DNA of 9,148 bases. Origin: an uncultured Bacillota bacterium (GTDB lineage Bacteria > Bacillota > Clostridia > Peptostreptococcales > Anaerovoracaceae). This document shows, one piece after another, positions 1-4,708 of the stretch. The DNA lies in contig CAUHLX010000097.1 of assembly GCA_959606705.1 (NCBI GenBank), positions 1 to 9,148 on the forward strand, read 5' to 3'. Under the pieces are notes generated by a model. The model was not told the DNA's origin and ran no database searches. It saw only the letters and a list, made by a program, of their open reading frames with translations. Made by a program: the position numbers and the translations under genes. Numbering within the stretch: position 1 is the stretch's first letter; every line of letters begins with the position of its first letter.

Positions 1-487
1 CCTGCGCTTCCGCCTGCTTCCCTCCGGGCCAGCGGACCGTCACCTTCTCATAATCGATGTGCGGCAAGCAGGCGGCAATCGCCTCGGGGGACGGAACACG
101 GGGATGATCTCCGCTGAAATCCCACAAATCCGATAACTCACCCACGGTGATATCGAATAAGCCTCCGGATAATTGGCCGTATTTGAGCCCCATTTCGATC
201 ACCTGCGCGGTTTTGGCATCCACGGCGACCGCCGCTCCGCCCGCTGCGTTGATTCGCCCGATATCGCTGTCCTCGATGGTGCGGGACAACAGCGCTTCGT
301 AATCCCCACACAGCTCCAGCGCTTCCTTCACCAGGTCCTTGTCAGCCGGCTCGTACAGCGTAACCGTGCAGACCGTGTTCAGTAAAAATGTGGTTTCCGC
401 AGCCGGGTCTTTCGCTCCGCAGCCACTTTGTGGTATGATAAGAAGCGTAATCGCAAGCAGCAGCGCCATGCGCTGAAATCGTTTCAT
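1..487 (-). CDS. apbE: FAD:protein FMN transferase (ApbE family lipoprotein), 3' end outside window
   Basis: ApbE enzymes transfer FMN from FAD to a Thr/Ser of target proteins, usually outside the cytoplasm, and serve Rnf/Nqr-type complexes and other extracytosolic flavoproteins. The start at 487 is preceded by a GAGG ribosome site. Residues 1-22 form a basic then hydrophobic signal peptide ending in QSGC, so Cys23 is the probable lipid-anchored residue, although Gln at -3 makes the lipobox imperfect. The family signature FDITVGELSDLWDF lies at residues 111-124, and a DSDIGRIN motif (73-80) matches the family's usual N-terminal segment with Ser/Asp-x-Ile-x-x-Ile/Leu-N. Only 162 codons are inside the window. 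The family is about 300-350 residues, so the Mg-binding and C-terminal catalytic parts are not visible. It is transcribed away from the NusG-II gene, and the flavin theme is shared across the divergent region. The family call is secure. The target protein is unknown. Confidence 0.9.
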   Translation of the reverse strand, partial: MKRFQRMALLLAITLLIIPQSGCGAKDPAAETTFLLNTVCTVTLYEPADKDLVKEALELCGDYEALLSRTIEDSDIGRINAAGGAAVAVDAKTAQVIEMGLKYGQLSGGLFDITVGELSDLWDFSGDHPRVPSPEAIAACLPHIDYEKVTVRWPGGKQAEAQ

Positions 488-508
488 AAACGGAACCTCG
501 TTTCCAAA

Positions 509-530
509 AGGGACCGCTAAGCCTGTCCCT
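509..530. repeat. Short inverted repeat upstream of apbE
   Basis: AGGGAC (509-514) and GTCCCT (525-530) are perfect 6-bp arms around a 10-base loop. In the apbE transcript this would be a hairpin about 20 bases before the start codon. It could be a weak regulatory hairpin or chance. It does not resemble an FMN riboswitch, which is much longer. Confidence 0.3.
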
Positions 531-548
531 GATTTGTCATTTTTCTTG

Positions 549-577
549 CCGACAATTTTGCCGGATAGGTTTATTAT
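549..577 (+). promoter_or_regulatory. Candidate promoter for the NusG-II/Gx transporter operon
   Basis: CCGACA (549-554) and TATTAT (572-577) are separated by 17 bases and sit just upstream of the ribosome site at 589-594. The -10 is good and the -35 matches four of six consensus bases. This would place the start of transcription near 584, giving a very short leader. It is the only reasonable sigma-A-like pair seen here. Confidence 0.45.
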
Positions 578-588
578 ATACGATTTTT

Positions 589-594
589 AGAGGA
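589..594 (+). promoter_or_regulatory. Ribosome binding site that decides the start at 601
   Basis: AGAGGA ends directly against the ATG at 595 but lies 6 bases before the ATG at 601. The second ATG is therefore the likely start. Confidence 0.6.
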
Positions 595-600
595 ATGCAT

Positions 601-975
601 ATGTTTAAAAAAGCGGATATTGTTCTGGCGATCCTTTTGACGATCCTCTGCGGCGGCTCCACCCTGCTGGCGGCCCACTCCGGCACCGACGGAACGCAGG
701 TGTCCGTCTCCGTGGGCGGACAGCGGTACGGAACCTACAGCCTTTTGGAGGACCAGGATGTTACCATAAAAAAGAATGGTCACACGAATGTGATCTCCAT
801 TCACGGCGGACAGGTGTCCATGGTCGAATCGGACTGTGCCAATCAGCTGTGCGTGGGACAAGGCTCCATCCGTCGGTCCAATCAAACGATCGTCTGCCTG
901 CCCAATCAAGTAATCGTTGAAGTACGAGGGACAGCGCCCGGCGGAACGGACGGCGCCGACGTTATATCCTACTGA
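601..975 (+). CDS. Membrane-anchored NusG domain II-containing protein
   Basis: A 124-residue protein with an N-terminal membrane segment or uncleaved signal (about residues 6-25) followed by a single small beta-rich domain outside the membrane. The NusG domain II signature is clear: ESDCANQLCVGQG (residues 76-88) and IVCLPNQVIVEV (97-108), with Cys79, Cys84 and Cys99 conserved in position. This family is a stand-alone relative of a NusG insertion domain and has no transcription function of its own. It is commonly adjacent to Gx transporter genes, and to my recollection the EetA protein of the Listeria extracellular electron transfer locus belongs to it. Here the Gx gene follows after 18 bases, so the two form one operon, and an apbE gene lies divergently upstream. 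A role in assembling or tethering an extracytosolic redox protein is inferred. The biochemical function is not established from sequence. The start at 601 was chosen over 595 because of ribosome-site spacing. Confidence 0.85.
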   Translation: MFKKADIVLAILLTILCGGSTLLAAHSGTDGTQVSVSVGGQRYGTYSLLEDQDVTIKKNGHTNVISIHGGQVSMVESDCANQLCVGQGSIRRSNQTIVCLPNQVIVEVRGTAPGGTDGADVISY

Positions 976-993
976 TCCAAGGAGACTGCCTCT

Positions 994-1509
994 ATGACAT
1001 ACCAACCGATTCGCACCGGAGAAACAAAAAAGATAACCGCCTGCGCGGTCCTCACCGCTCTAGCGCTCATCTTCTCCTACGTGGAAACTTTGATTCCATT
1101 TCAATTTGGGATCCCCGGAATCAAATTGGGTCTGCCCAACACAGTCATTATCATCGCGCTCTATACGCTGGGCCCTTCTTATGCTTTTACCATCAATATC
1201 CTGAGAATCCTGCTCTCCGGGTTTCTGTTCGGCAACGTGTTTTCCATCCTATACGCTCTCGCGGGGGGACTCTTGAGCTTCGGCCTCATGTATCTGCTGA
1301 AACGCGGCGGCTGGTTCAGCGTCACCGGCGTCAGCATGGCGGGAGGCGTGGCACACAACGCAGGTCAACTGCTGATGGCTGCTCTCGTAGTGGCCAACCT
1401 CAAGCTGCTTTTATATCTGCCCGTCCTGTTATTTTCCGGAATGATCAGCGGAATTCTCATCGGGATCGTGGCTCATCTGATCATTGCTCGTTTTCCATCC
1501 AGACCTTGA
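994..1509 (+). CDS. Gx transporter family membrane protein (heptaprenyl diphosphate synthase component I family)
   Basis: A 171-residue integral membrane protein with about five or six hydrophobic segments: roughly residues 15-33, 45-75, 78-100, 112-135 and 140-165. Diagnostic features are the N-terminal TKKITACAVLTALALIFSYVE stretch, the P-G-I-K-L-G-L-P-N motif (about residues 40-49) and the later G-G-V-A-H-N-x-G-Q motif (about 116-125). The fold resembles ECF-transporter substrate-binding subunits. The old name, heptaprenyl diphosphate synthase component I, comes from genomic neighbourhood and is probably misleading. To my recollection EetB of the Listeria electron-transfer locus belongs to this family. 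The ribosome site AAGGAGA (978-984) is well placed, and the gene directly follows the NusG-II gene. Its last 29 bases overlap the end of the opposite-strand gene at 1481-1873. The family call is good, but the substrate or partner is unknown. Confidence 0.85.
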   Translation: MTYQPIRTGETKKITACAVLTALALIFSYVETLIPFQFGIPGIKLGLPNTVIIIALYTLGPSYAFTINILRILLSGFLFGNVFSILYALAGGLLSFGLMYLLKRGGWFSVTGVSMAGGVAHNAGQLLMAALVVANLKLLLYLPVLLFSGMISGILIGIVAHLIIARFPSRP

Positions 1510-1873
1510 ACACCTGCTCCTGGCCTTCCACATACGGATTGAAATAACGTCCCTCGATGGTGCCCTCTTCCGGGTCCACCGTGGCCTCGATGGAATTGCC
1601 TCCGCTTTTTCTCAGCTCTTCCTCACTCATATCCGCCACGAGAGACAGTGTCCCCTTCTCTCTGTCGTAATGGCCTTTTGCTTGGAAACGGCGTTCTGTT
1701 TGACGAAATTTAATCTTTCTCAGCTCTTCCATATGGAAAATTTCATGGATCTCCGCGGAAAGCTCCCCGTTCGGACCCTCTTCTTTTATCCGAATCATCA
1801 ACGTATCGTCATCTATGATTGAACGGAATCGCTCAAAGTAGACAAAACCGTTCCATTTCCCTTCTATTCTCAT
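1481..1873 (-). CDS. Hypothetical protein, 130 aa, lipocalin-like appearance
   Basis: I do not recognise this family. The 130-residue product has no signal peptide or membrane segment, is charged and acidic overall, and appears mostly beta-stranded. It has an N-terminal G-K-W-N-G motif (residues 5-9) and a later G-T-I-E-G-R-Y (about 103-109). Alternating short strands after a Gly-x-Trp motif recall small calycin/lipocalin-type barrels, but this is an impression only. The start at 1873 is preceded by a purine-rich AGGAAG ribosome site on the minus strand. The plus-strand frame through the same DNA encodes a Phe/His/Leu/Cys-rich sequence without a plausible ribosome site, so the minus frame is preferred. 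The gene is convergent with the Gx transporter gene and overlaps its 3' end by 29 bases. It is divergent from the XRE regulator. Confidence 0.65.
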   Translation of the reverse strand: MRIEGKWNGFVYFERFRSIIDDDTLMIRIKEEGPNGELSAEIHEIFHMEELRKIKFRQTERRFQAKGHYDREKGTLSLVADMSEEELRKSGGNSIEATVDPEEGTIEGRYFNPYVEGQEQVFKVWMENEQ

Positions 1874-1972
1874 CCTTTTTCTTCCTTTCTTTCGACGACC
1901 GGGCGTCCTATCGTGTTACGTCTCGTGCAAGCTGTTTTACATCCGTACCGCTTTTACTCCTTATAAGGCTTA

Positions 1973-1981
1973 ATTATAACA
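1973..1981 (-). promoter_or_regulatory. Candidate extended -10 promoter for the 1481-1873 gene
   Basis: On the minus strand the sequence reads TGTTATAAT, an exact TGNTATAAT extended -10. A TTTACA at 2004-1999 is 20 bases upstream, which is too far for a normal -35, so the extended -10 would have to carry the promoter. It lies roughly 100 bases before the start codon. Confidence 0.45.
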
Positions 1982-1989
1982 TATTCTTT

Positions 1990-2068
1990 ATAGCTTTGTG
2001 TAAAACTAGTAAAAAGAGTATGATTTGAGCAGAAATCGGTACTTGATAACAGGGTGAAGCAAAGCTAT
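1990..2068. repeat. Widely spaced 9-bp inverted repeat around the XRE promoter
   Basis: ATAGCTTTG (1990-1998) and CAAAGCTAT (2060-2068) are perfect inverted copies about 70 bases apart. The left copy overlaps the -35 element, and the right copy covers the start codon of the XRE gene. They could be a pair of operator half-sites or an mRNA structure. The function is inferred only. Confidence 0.4.
1996..2024 (+). promoter_or_regulatory. Candidate promoter of the XRE regulator gene
   Basis: TTGTGT (1996-2001) and TATGAT (2019-2024) are spaced by 17 bases, a good sigma-A-type arrangement. The start codon is 43 bases downstream of the -10. The -35 overlaps the left arm of an inverted repeat at 1990-1998, consistent with possible autoregulation. 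Confidence 0.6.
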
Positions 2069-2417
2069 GAGTAAAATAAGACAATTGATCGGCAAACGCC
2101 TCCGTGAATATCGAAAGAGCAAAAAGTACAGCATCGAGGAGCTGGCGCACAAATGCGGTCTGAATCCTGCGCATTTGGGTAAAATCGAACGTGGTGAACG
2201 CAATTTTACGATTGAAACTTTAGATAAAATCGTCACCGCGCTGGACTTGTCCTACCGCGAACTGTTTGACTTCGATACGAGGATTAAGCCCACACCAAAC
2301 CCCATCATCGAAAAGACCGTCTCCTATCTGGAGGTCATGACCGTGGAAGAACAGGAGCATATCTACCAAACGGCCTGTTTTCTGGCCGCACGAGATCTTG
2401 AAAAAAAGACTCGCTAA
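2067..2417 (+). CDS. XRE-family helix-turn-helix transcriptional regulator
   Basis: A 116-residue cytoplasmic DNA-binding protein. Residues about 6-64 form a lambda/Cro-type HTH domain: IGKRLREYRKSKKYSIEELA, then the recognition helix region GLNPAHLGKIERGER (31-45), and a third helical part TLDKIVTALDLS (51-62). The remaining C-terminal part (65-116) is helical and charged, with no enzymatic domain, and may serve for dimerisation. The ribosome site is a modest GGGTGA about 10 bases before the ATG. The gene has its own promoter candidate and ends in a strong terminator, so it is probably monocistronic. It is divergent from the hypothetical gene at 1481-1873 and lies upstream of the permease gene, either of which could be its target. 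Targets cannot be read from sequence. This class includes phage-like repressors and also many small chromosomal regulators. No phage genes are nearby. Confidence 0.88.
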   Translation: MSKIRQLIGKRLREYRKSKKYSIEELAHKCGLNPAHLGKIERGERNFTIETLDKIVTALDLSYRELFDFDTRIKPTPNPIIEKTVSYLEVMTVEEQEHIYQTACFLAARDLEKKTR

Positions 2418-2457
2418 GTAAAAATAAGATTATTCTTCCATACCTATATTATCTGAC

Positions 2458-2484
2458 AAAAACCCTCGTAAATCGAGGGTTTTT
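2458..2484 (+). terminator. Rho-independent terminator after the XRE gene
   Basis: AAAAACCCTCG (2458-2468) pairs perfectly with CGAGGGTTTTT (2474-2484) around the loop TAAAT. The core is a 6-bp GC-rich stem extended by A/T pairs and ending in a five-T run. It lies 40 bases after the XRE stop codon and separates it from the permease transcript. Confidence 0.9.
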
Positions 2485-2486
2485 CA

Positions 2487-2514
2487 TTGACTTTTTTCGA
2501 CAAAAGAATAAGAT
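2487..2514 (+). promoter_or_regulatory. Candidate promoter of the ion permease gene
   Basis: TTGACT (2487-2492) and TAAGAT (2509-2514) are spaced by 16 bases and lie directly after the terminator. The leader to the start codon at 2592 would be about 70 bases. Confidence 0.55.
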
Positions 2515-2576
2515 AGTAGATATGGCTCGGCTGAGTGATTTTAATCAATTTGGTCGGGCTTCTCATTTGTCTTTAC

Positions 2577-2582
2577 AGGAGG
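2577..2582 (+). promoter_or_regulatory. Ribosome binding site fixing the permease start at 2592
   Basis: A perfect AGGAGG lies 9 bases before the ATG at 2592. An upstream in-frame ATG at 2535 has no such site and would add 19 residues that do not fit the family N-terminus. Confidence 0.85.
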
Positions 2583-2591
2583 TTTGTTTCA

Positions 2592-3866
2592 ATGAACACA
2601 CAGCAATTAATTTCCGTCGCAATATTTTTCGTGGTCATTGTGGCAATCGTGTCCGAGAAAGTCCATCGGGCCGTAGCCGCCGCGGGAGGCGCGGTGGTGC
2701 TGATTCTGCTGGGCATCCTCTCACTGGAGGAAGGAATTGGCTACATTGACTTCAACACGGTGGGCGTTCTTTTAGGCATGATGCTCTTTGTGGAGGTAGT
2801 CAAAGGCTCCGGCCTTTTTGAGTTTACCGCCATCAAGGCCGCCAAAGCTACGAATGGAGATCCTTGGAAGATCATGATTGCCTTCATGGTGATTACCGCG
2901 GTTCTCTCCGCGTTCTTAGATAACGTAACCACCGTTCTTCTGATCGGGCCCATGACCATCACCATCGCCAGGATGCTGGAAACCAATCCGGTTCCGTTCC
3001 TGATCACTCAGATTCTGGCGTCCAATATCGGTGGTACCTCCACCCTGATCGGCGACCCGCCCAACATCATGATCGGCAGCGCGGCCCATCTCAGCTTTCT
3101 GGATTTCATCATAAACCTGGGCCCGGTGGTCATCCTGATTCTAATCGTCACGATCCTCTGCTTCTGGTTTATCTACGGGAAGGAGCTGGGCGTGACCGAG
3201 GAGGCCAAAGGTCATATGATGATGCTGGACGAGTACAAAATGATCAAGGATCCTAAGCTGTTTCGCAAGAGCCTGGTCATGATCGCTCTCGTAATCGCGG
3301 GCTTTGTCCTGCACAGTACGCTGGGAATCGACTCCTGCATCGTGGCTCTGTCCGCGGCGACCATCATCCTGCTGATCAGCGGTGCGGATGCGGATGAAAT
3401 CATGGCCTCCGTGGAATGGTCCACCATCCTGTTTTTCATCGGACTGTTCATCGTGGTCGGCGGCATGGTGCGGACCGGCGTGATTCACGCTTTGGGCAGC
3501 CTGCTGATGACTCTCACGGAGGGACACATGGTGCTGACCATGCTGATCATCCTCTGGCTGTCGGCAATCCTGTCTTCCATCCTGGACAACATTCCCTTTG
3601 TAGCTACCCTGATCCCGCTGATTCTTACGCTGGGAGAGAGCGGAATCGACGTGACTCCGCTGTGGTGGGCCATCTCATTGGGAGCCTGTCTGGGCGGCAA
3701 CGGGACGCTGATCGGCGCGTCCGCCAATGTGGTTTTGTCCGGCATCAGCAAAAAGCACGGGCATCCCATCACCTTCGTTCAATATATGAAAATCGGCTTT
3801 CCTCTGATGATCCTGTCGATCATCGTTTCCACGGCATATCTGCTTCTGCGATATTATGTGATCTGA
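2592..3866 (+). CDS. ArsB/NhaD-family ion permease (ion transporter superfamily)
   Basis: A 424-residue polytopic membrane protein with about 10-11 hydrophobic segments, close to the usual family length. The two-fold internal repeat typical of the ion transporter (ArsB/NhaD, SLC13-like) superfamily is easily seen. The first half has SAFLDNVTT (106-114) and NIGGTSTLIGDPPNI (145-159). The second half has the equivalents SSILDNIPF (328-336) and GGNGTLIGASANV (368-380). The Asp-Asn pairs at 110-111 and 332-333 sit in the membrane re-entrant regions expected to bind the ion. A charged cytoplasmic loop (about 196-226) separates the halves. Relatives carry out Na+/H+ exchange (NhaD), arsenite export (ArsB) or di/tricarboxylate uptake. 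There are no ars genes nearby and the DNV/DNI motifs resemble the NhaD/ArsB branch, but the substrate cannot be fixed. It has its own promoter and probably stands alone. A promoter for the next gene begins immediately after its stop. Confidence 0.88.
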   Translation: MNTQQLISVAIFFVVIVAIVSEKVHRAVAAAGGAVVLILLGILSLEEGIGYIDFNTVGVLLGMMLFVEVVKGSGLFEFTAIKAAKATNGDPWKIMIAFMVITAVLSAFLDNVTTVLLIGPMTITIARMLETNPVPFLITQILASNIGGTSTLIGDPPNIMIGSAAHLSFLDFIINLGPVVILILIVTILCFWFIYGKELGVTEEAKGHMMMLDEYKMIKDPKLFRKSLVMIALVIAGFVLHSTLGIDSCIVALSAATIILLISGADADEIMASVEWSTILFFIGLFIVVGGMVRTGVIHALGSLLMTLTEGHMVLTMLIILWLSAILSSILDNIPFVATLIPLILTLGESGIDVTPLWWAISLGACLGGNGTLIGASANVVLSGISKKHGHPITFVQYMKIGFPLMILSIIVSTAYLLLRYYVI

Positions 3867-3869
3867 TTC

Positions 3870-3881
3870 CACAAATTTGTG
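3870..3881. repeat. 12-bp perfect palindrome over a promoter (possible operator)
   Basis: CACAAATTTGTG is fully self-complementary. It occupies the spacer just upstream of the candidate -10 TATGAT (3883-3888), with its last two bases supplying the TG of the extended -10. This is a position where a bound repressor would block RNA polymerase. The binding protein is unknown. Confidence 0.45.
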
Positions 3882-3888
3882 ATATGAT
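3880..3888 (+). promoter_or_regulatory. Candidate extended -10 promoter for the 3937-4392 gene
   Basis: TGATATGAT fits TGN plus TATGAT, five of six matches to the -10 consensus. No convincing -35 lies 17 bases upstream. The start codon is about 49 bases downstream. Confidence 0.5.
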
Positions 3889-3920
3889 AGTAGTAATCCA
3901 ATGGAACAATACGGCAAAAC

Positions 3921-3929
3921 GAGGGGGTG
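3921..3929 (+). promoter_or_regulatory. Ribosome binding site fixing the start at 3937
   Basis: GAGGGGGTG ends 7 bases before the ATG at 3937. The earlier in-frame ATG at 3901 has no ribosome site and lies very close to the promoter. Confidence 0.75.
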
Positions 3930-3936
3930 CTTCCGT

Positions 3937-4392
3937 ATGAACAAAACTTCGATCACCGGCGATATCATCGAGGTCTTTATGAGACAGCTGGGGGCTGCGG
4001 ATGTCAAAATGGTCAACAGCACGCTGTACTACATCGAATTCCGGCTGCACAACGGAGTTGAGGTTTCCTATTGCTATAACATTAATTTCAAGGATCAATA
4101 TTTCCTGCAGCGGATCAAGCCTTATCCGCTCTCGCGAGGCACATTCAGCACCGAGGAGGATATCATCGATTTCATCACCAGCGATATCAATCAGTTTTAC
4201 AACGCCGAAAAGAGCAGCAACTTCACCCTCTATCTGGATATCGCCAACAAGCTGAGCATGATCGGCGAACGGTCCGAGGAGCTGTTTCTGAACTACAACG
4301 TGGACAGCGACCACATGCGTCAGATGAACCGCGTTTTGGATATCGTGATGAAACGTTTTGATCATATCGAACGGGAATCCGAAAAAATCTGA
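3937..4392 (+). CDS. Hypothetical soluble protein, 151 aa
   Basis: I do not recognise this family. The 151-residue protein has no signal peptide and no membrane segment, so it is probably cytoplasmic. Its N-terminal part (1-66) looks alpha/beta, with an aromatic stretch around STLYYIEFRLHNGVEVSYCYNINF (28-51). The rest (71-151) looks mainly helical and charged, ending in a Lys/Glu-rich helix. The start at 3937 is chosen for its strong ribosome site. It has its own extended -10 promoter overlapped by a palindrome, and it is followed by the tRNA promoter with no terminator in between. Composition matches its neighbours, so there is no sign of recent transfer. It may be a lineage-specific regulatory or adaptor protein, but nothing seen supports a specific role. 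Confidence 0.75.
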   Translation: MNKTSITGDIIEVFMRQLGAADVKMVNSTLYYIEFRLHNGVEVSYCYNINFKDQYFLQRIKPYPLSRGTFSTEEDIIDFITSDINQFYNAEKSSNFTLYLDIANKLSMIGERSEELFLNYNVDSDHMRQMNRVLDIVMKRFDHIERESEKI

Positions 4393-4421
4393 TTGTATTT
4401 TAAAAAATTATATGATACAAT
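4393..4421 (+). promoter_or_regulatory. Promoter of the tRNA-Thr gene
   Basis: TTGTAT (4393-4398) and TACAAT (4416-4421) are spaced by exactly 17 bases and followed by the tRNA 16 bases later. The -10 is strong and the -35 moderate. The region is very AT-rich and starts directly after the upstream stop codon. Confidence 0.6.
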
Positions 4422-4437
4422 AATTTTCGTCCGGTAT

Positions 4438-4513
4438 GCTACTGTGGCTCAGTTGGTAGAGCAGCTGATTCGTAATCAGCAGGTCAGCGGTTCGAGTCCG
4501 CTCAGTAGCTCCA
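4438..4513 (+). tRNA. tRNA-Thr, anticodon CGU (reads ACG), CCA encoded
   Basis: A complete cloverleaf can be folded by hand. The acceptor stem GCTACTG pairs fully with CAGTAGC, and the D arm is GCTC/GAGC. The anticodon stem is GCTGA/TCAGC with loop TTCGTAA, giving anticodon CGT. The variable loop has 5 bases, and the T arm is AGCGG/CCGCT with loop TTCGAGT. The discriminator is T at 4510 and the CCA end is encoded at 4511-4513. The first two pairs, G1-C72 and C2-G71, and G35-U36 in the anticodon agree with threonine identity. Confidence 0.97.
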
Positions 4514-4518
4514 AGACG

Positions 4519-4558
4519 AAGGAGGTGTTGCAGATTGTATTTTGCATACCTCCTTTTT
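4519..4558 (+). terminator. Terminator after the tRNA gene
   Basis: AAGGAGGT (4519-4526) pairs with ACCTCCTT (4548-4555) over a 21-base loop, followed by a run of T to 4558. It is 6 bases after the CCA end. The left arm imitates a ribosome binding site, but no credible gene follows it. Confidence 0.75.
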
Positions 4559-4570
4559 CAATTTGTTCGG

Positions 4571-4596
4571 ATATTATTTCCCCATCGAAATAATAT
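4571..4596. repeat. 10-bp inverted repeat upstream of the kinase gene
   Basis: ATATTATTTC (4571-4580) and GAAATAATAT (4587-4596) are perfect inverted arms around the loop CCCATC. There is no T run after it, so it is not a standard terminator. It could be an operator or a second, weak stem-loop after the tRNA. Confidence 0.55.
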
Positions 4597-4618
4597 TTCC
4601 AATTACCGAGTGGTGCAG

Positions 4619-4660
4619 CTCGACTGCAATGACTCGACTGTAATGATCTGATTGTCAATC
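4619..4660. repeat. 14-bp tandem repeat plus palindrome upstream of the kinase
   Basis: CTCGACTGCAATGA (4619-4632) is followed without gap by CTCGACTGTAATGA (4633-4646), one mismatch apart. The next bases (4647-4660) are a degenerate third relative ending in GATTGTCAATC (4650-4660), an 11-base palindrome. No good sigma-A promoter is seen in 4559-4691, so these repeats may be activator sites. That is inferred. Confidence 0.5.
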
Positions 4661-4708
4661 GAATAAGATTACATTGAGGTTCGTTATTCCCAGGAGGAAT
4701 TCCATCAT

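Noticed and set aside
488..600. Possible FMN riboswitch between apbE and the NusG-II gene
   Set aside because: The gap is only about 110 bases and shows none of the conserved RFN-element segments, only one 6-bp inverted repeat.
574..1005. 143-codon minus-strand frame over the NusG-II gene
   Set aside because: The plus strand carries clear NusG domain II motifs. The reverse product is Gly/His/Asp-rich without a family match.
1484..1822. Plus-strand frame opposite the 130-aa hypothetical gene
   Set aside because: No ribosome site, composition rich in Phe, His, Leu and Cys. The minus-strand frame has a ribosome site, promoter and normal protein composition.
2535..2591. N-terminal extension of the permease from the ATG at 2535
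   Set aside because: No ribosome site precedes it, and a perfect AGGAGG sits before the ATG at 2592.
3857..3873. CRP-like site TGTGA-N6-TCCACA
   Set aside because: The second half is imperfect, it overlaps the permease stop codon, and the adjacent perfect palindrome explains the symmetry better.
4393..4593. 66-codon plus-strand frame across the tRNA
   Set aside because: It runs through the tRNA promoter, the tRNA itself and its terminator.
4652..4675. Kinase promoter TTGTCA plus TACATT
   Set aside because: The spacing is only 12 bases, too short for a sigma-A promoter.
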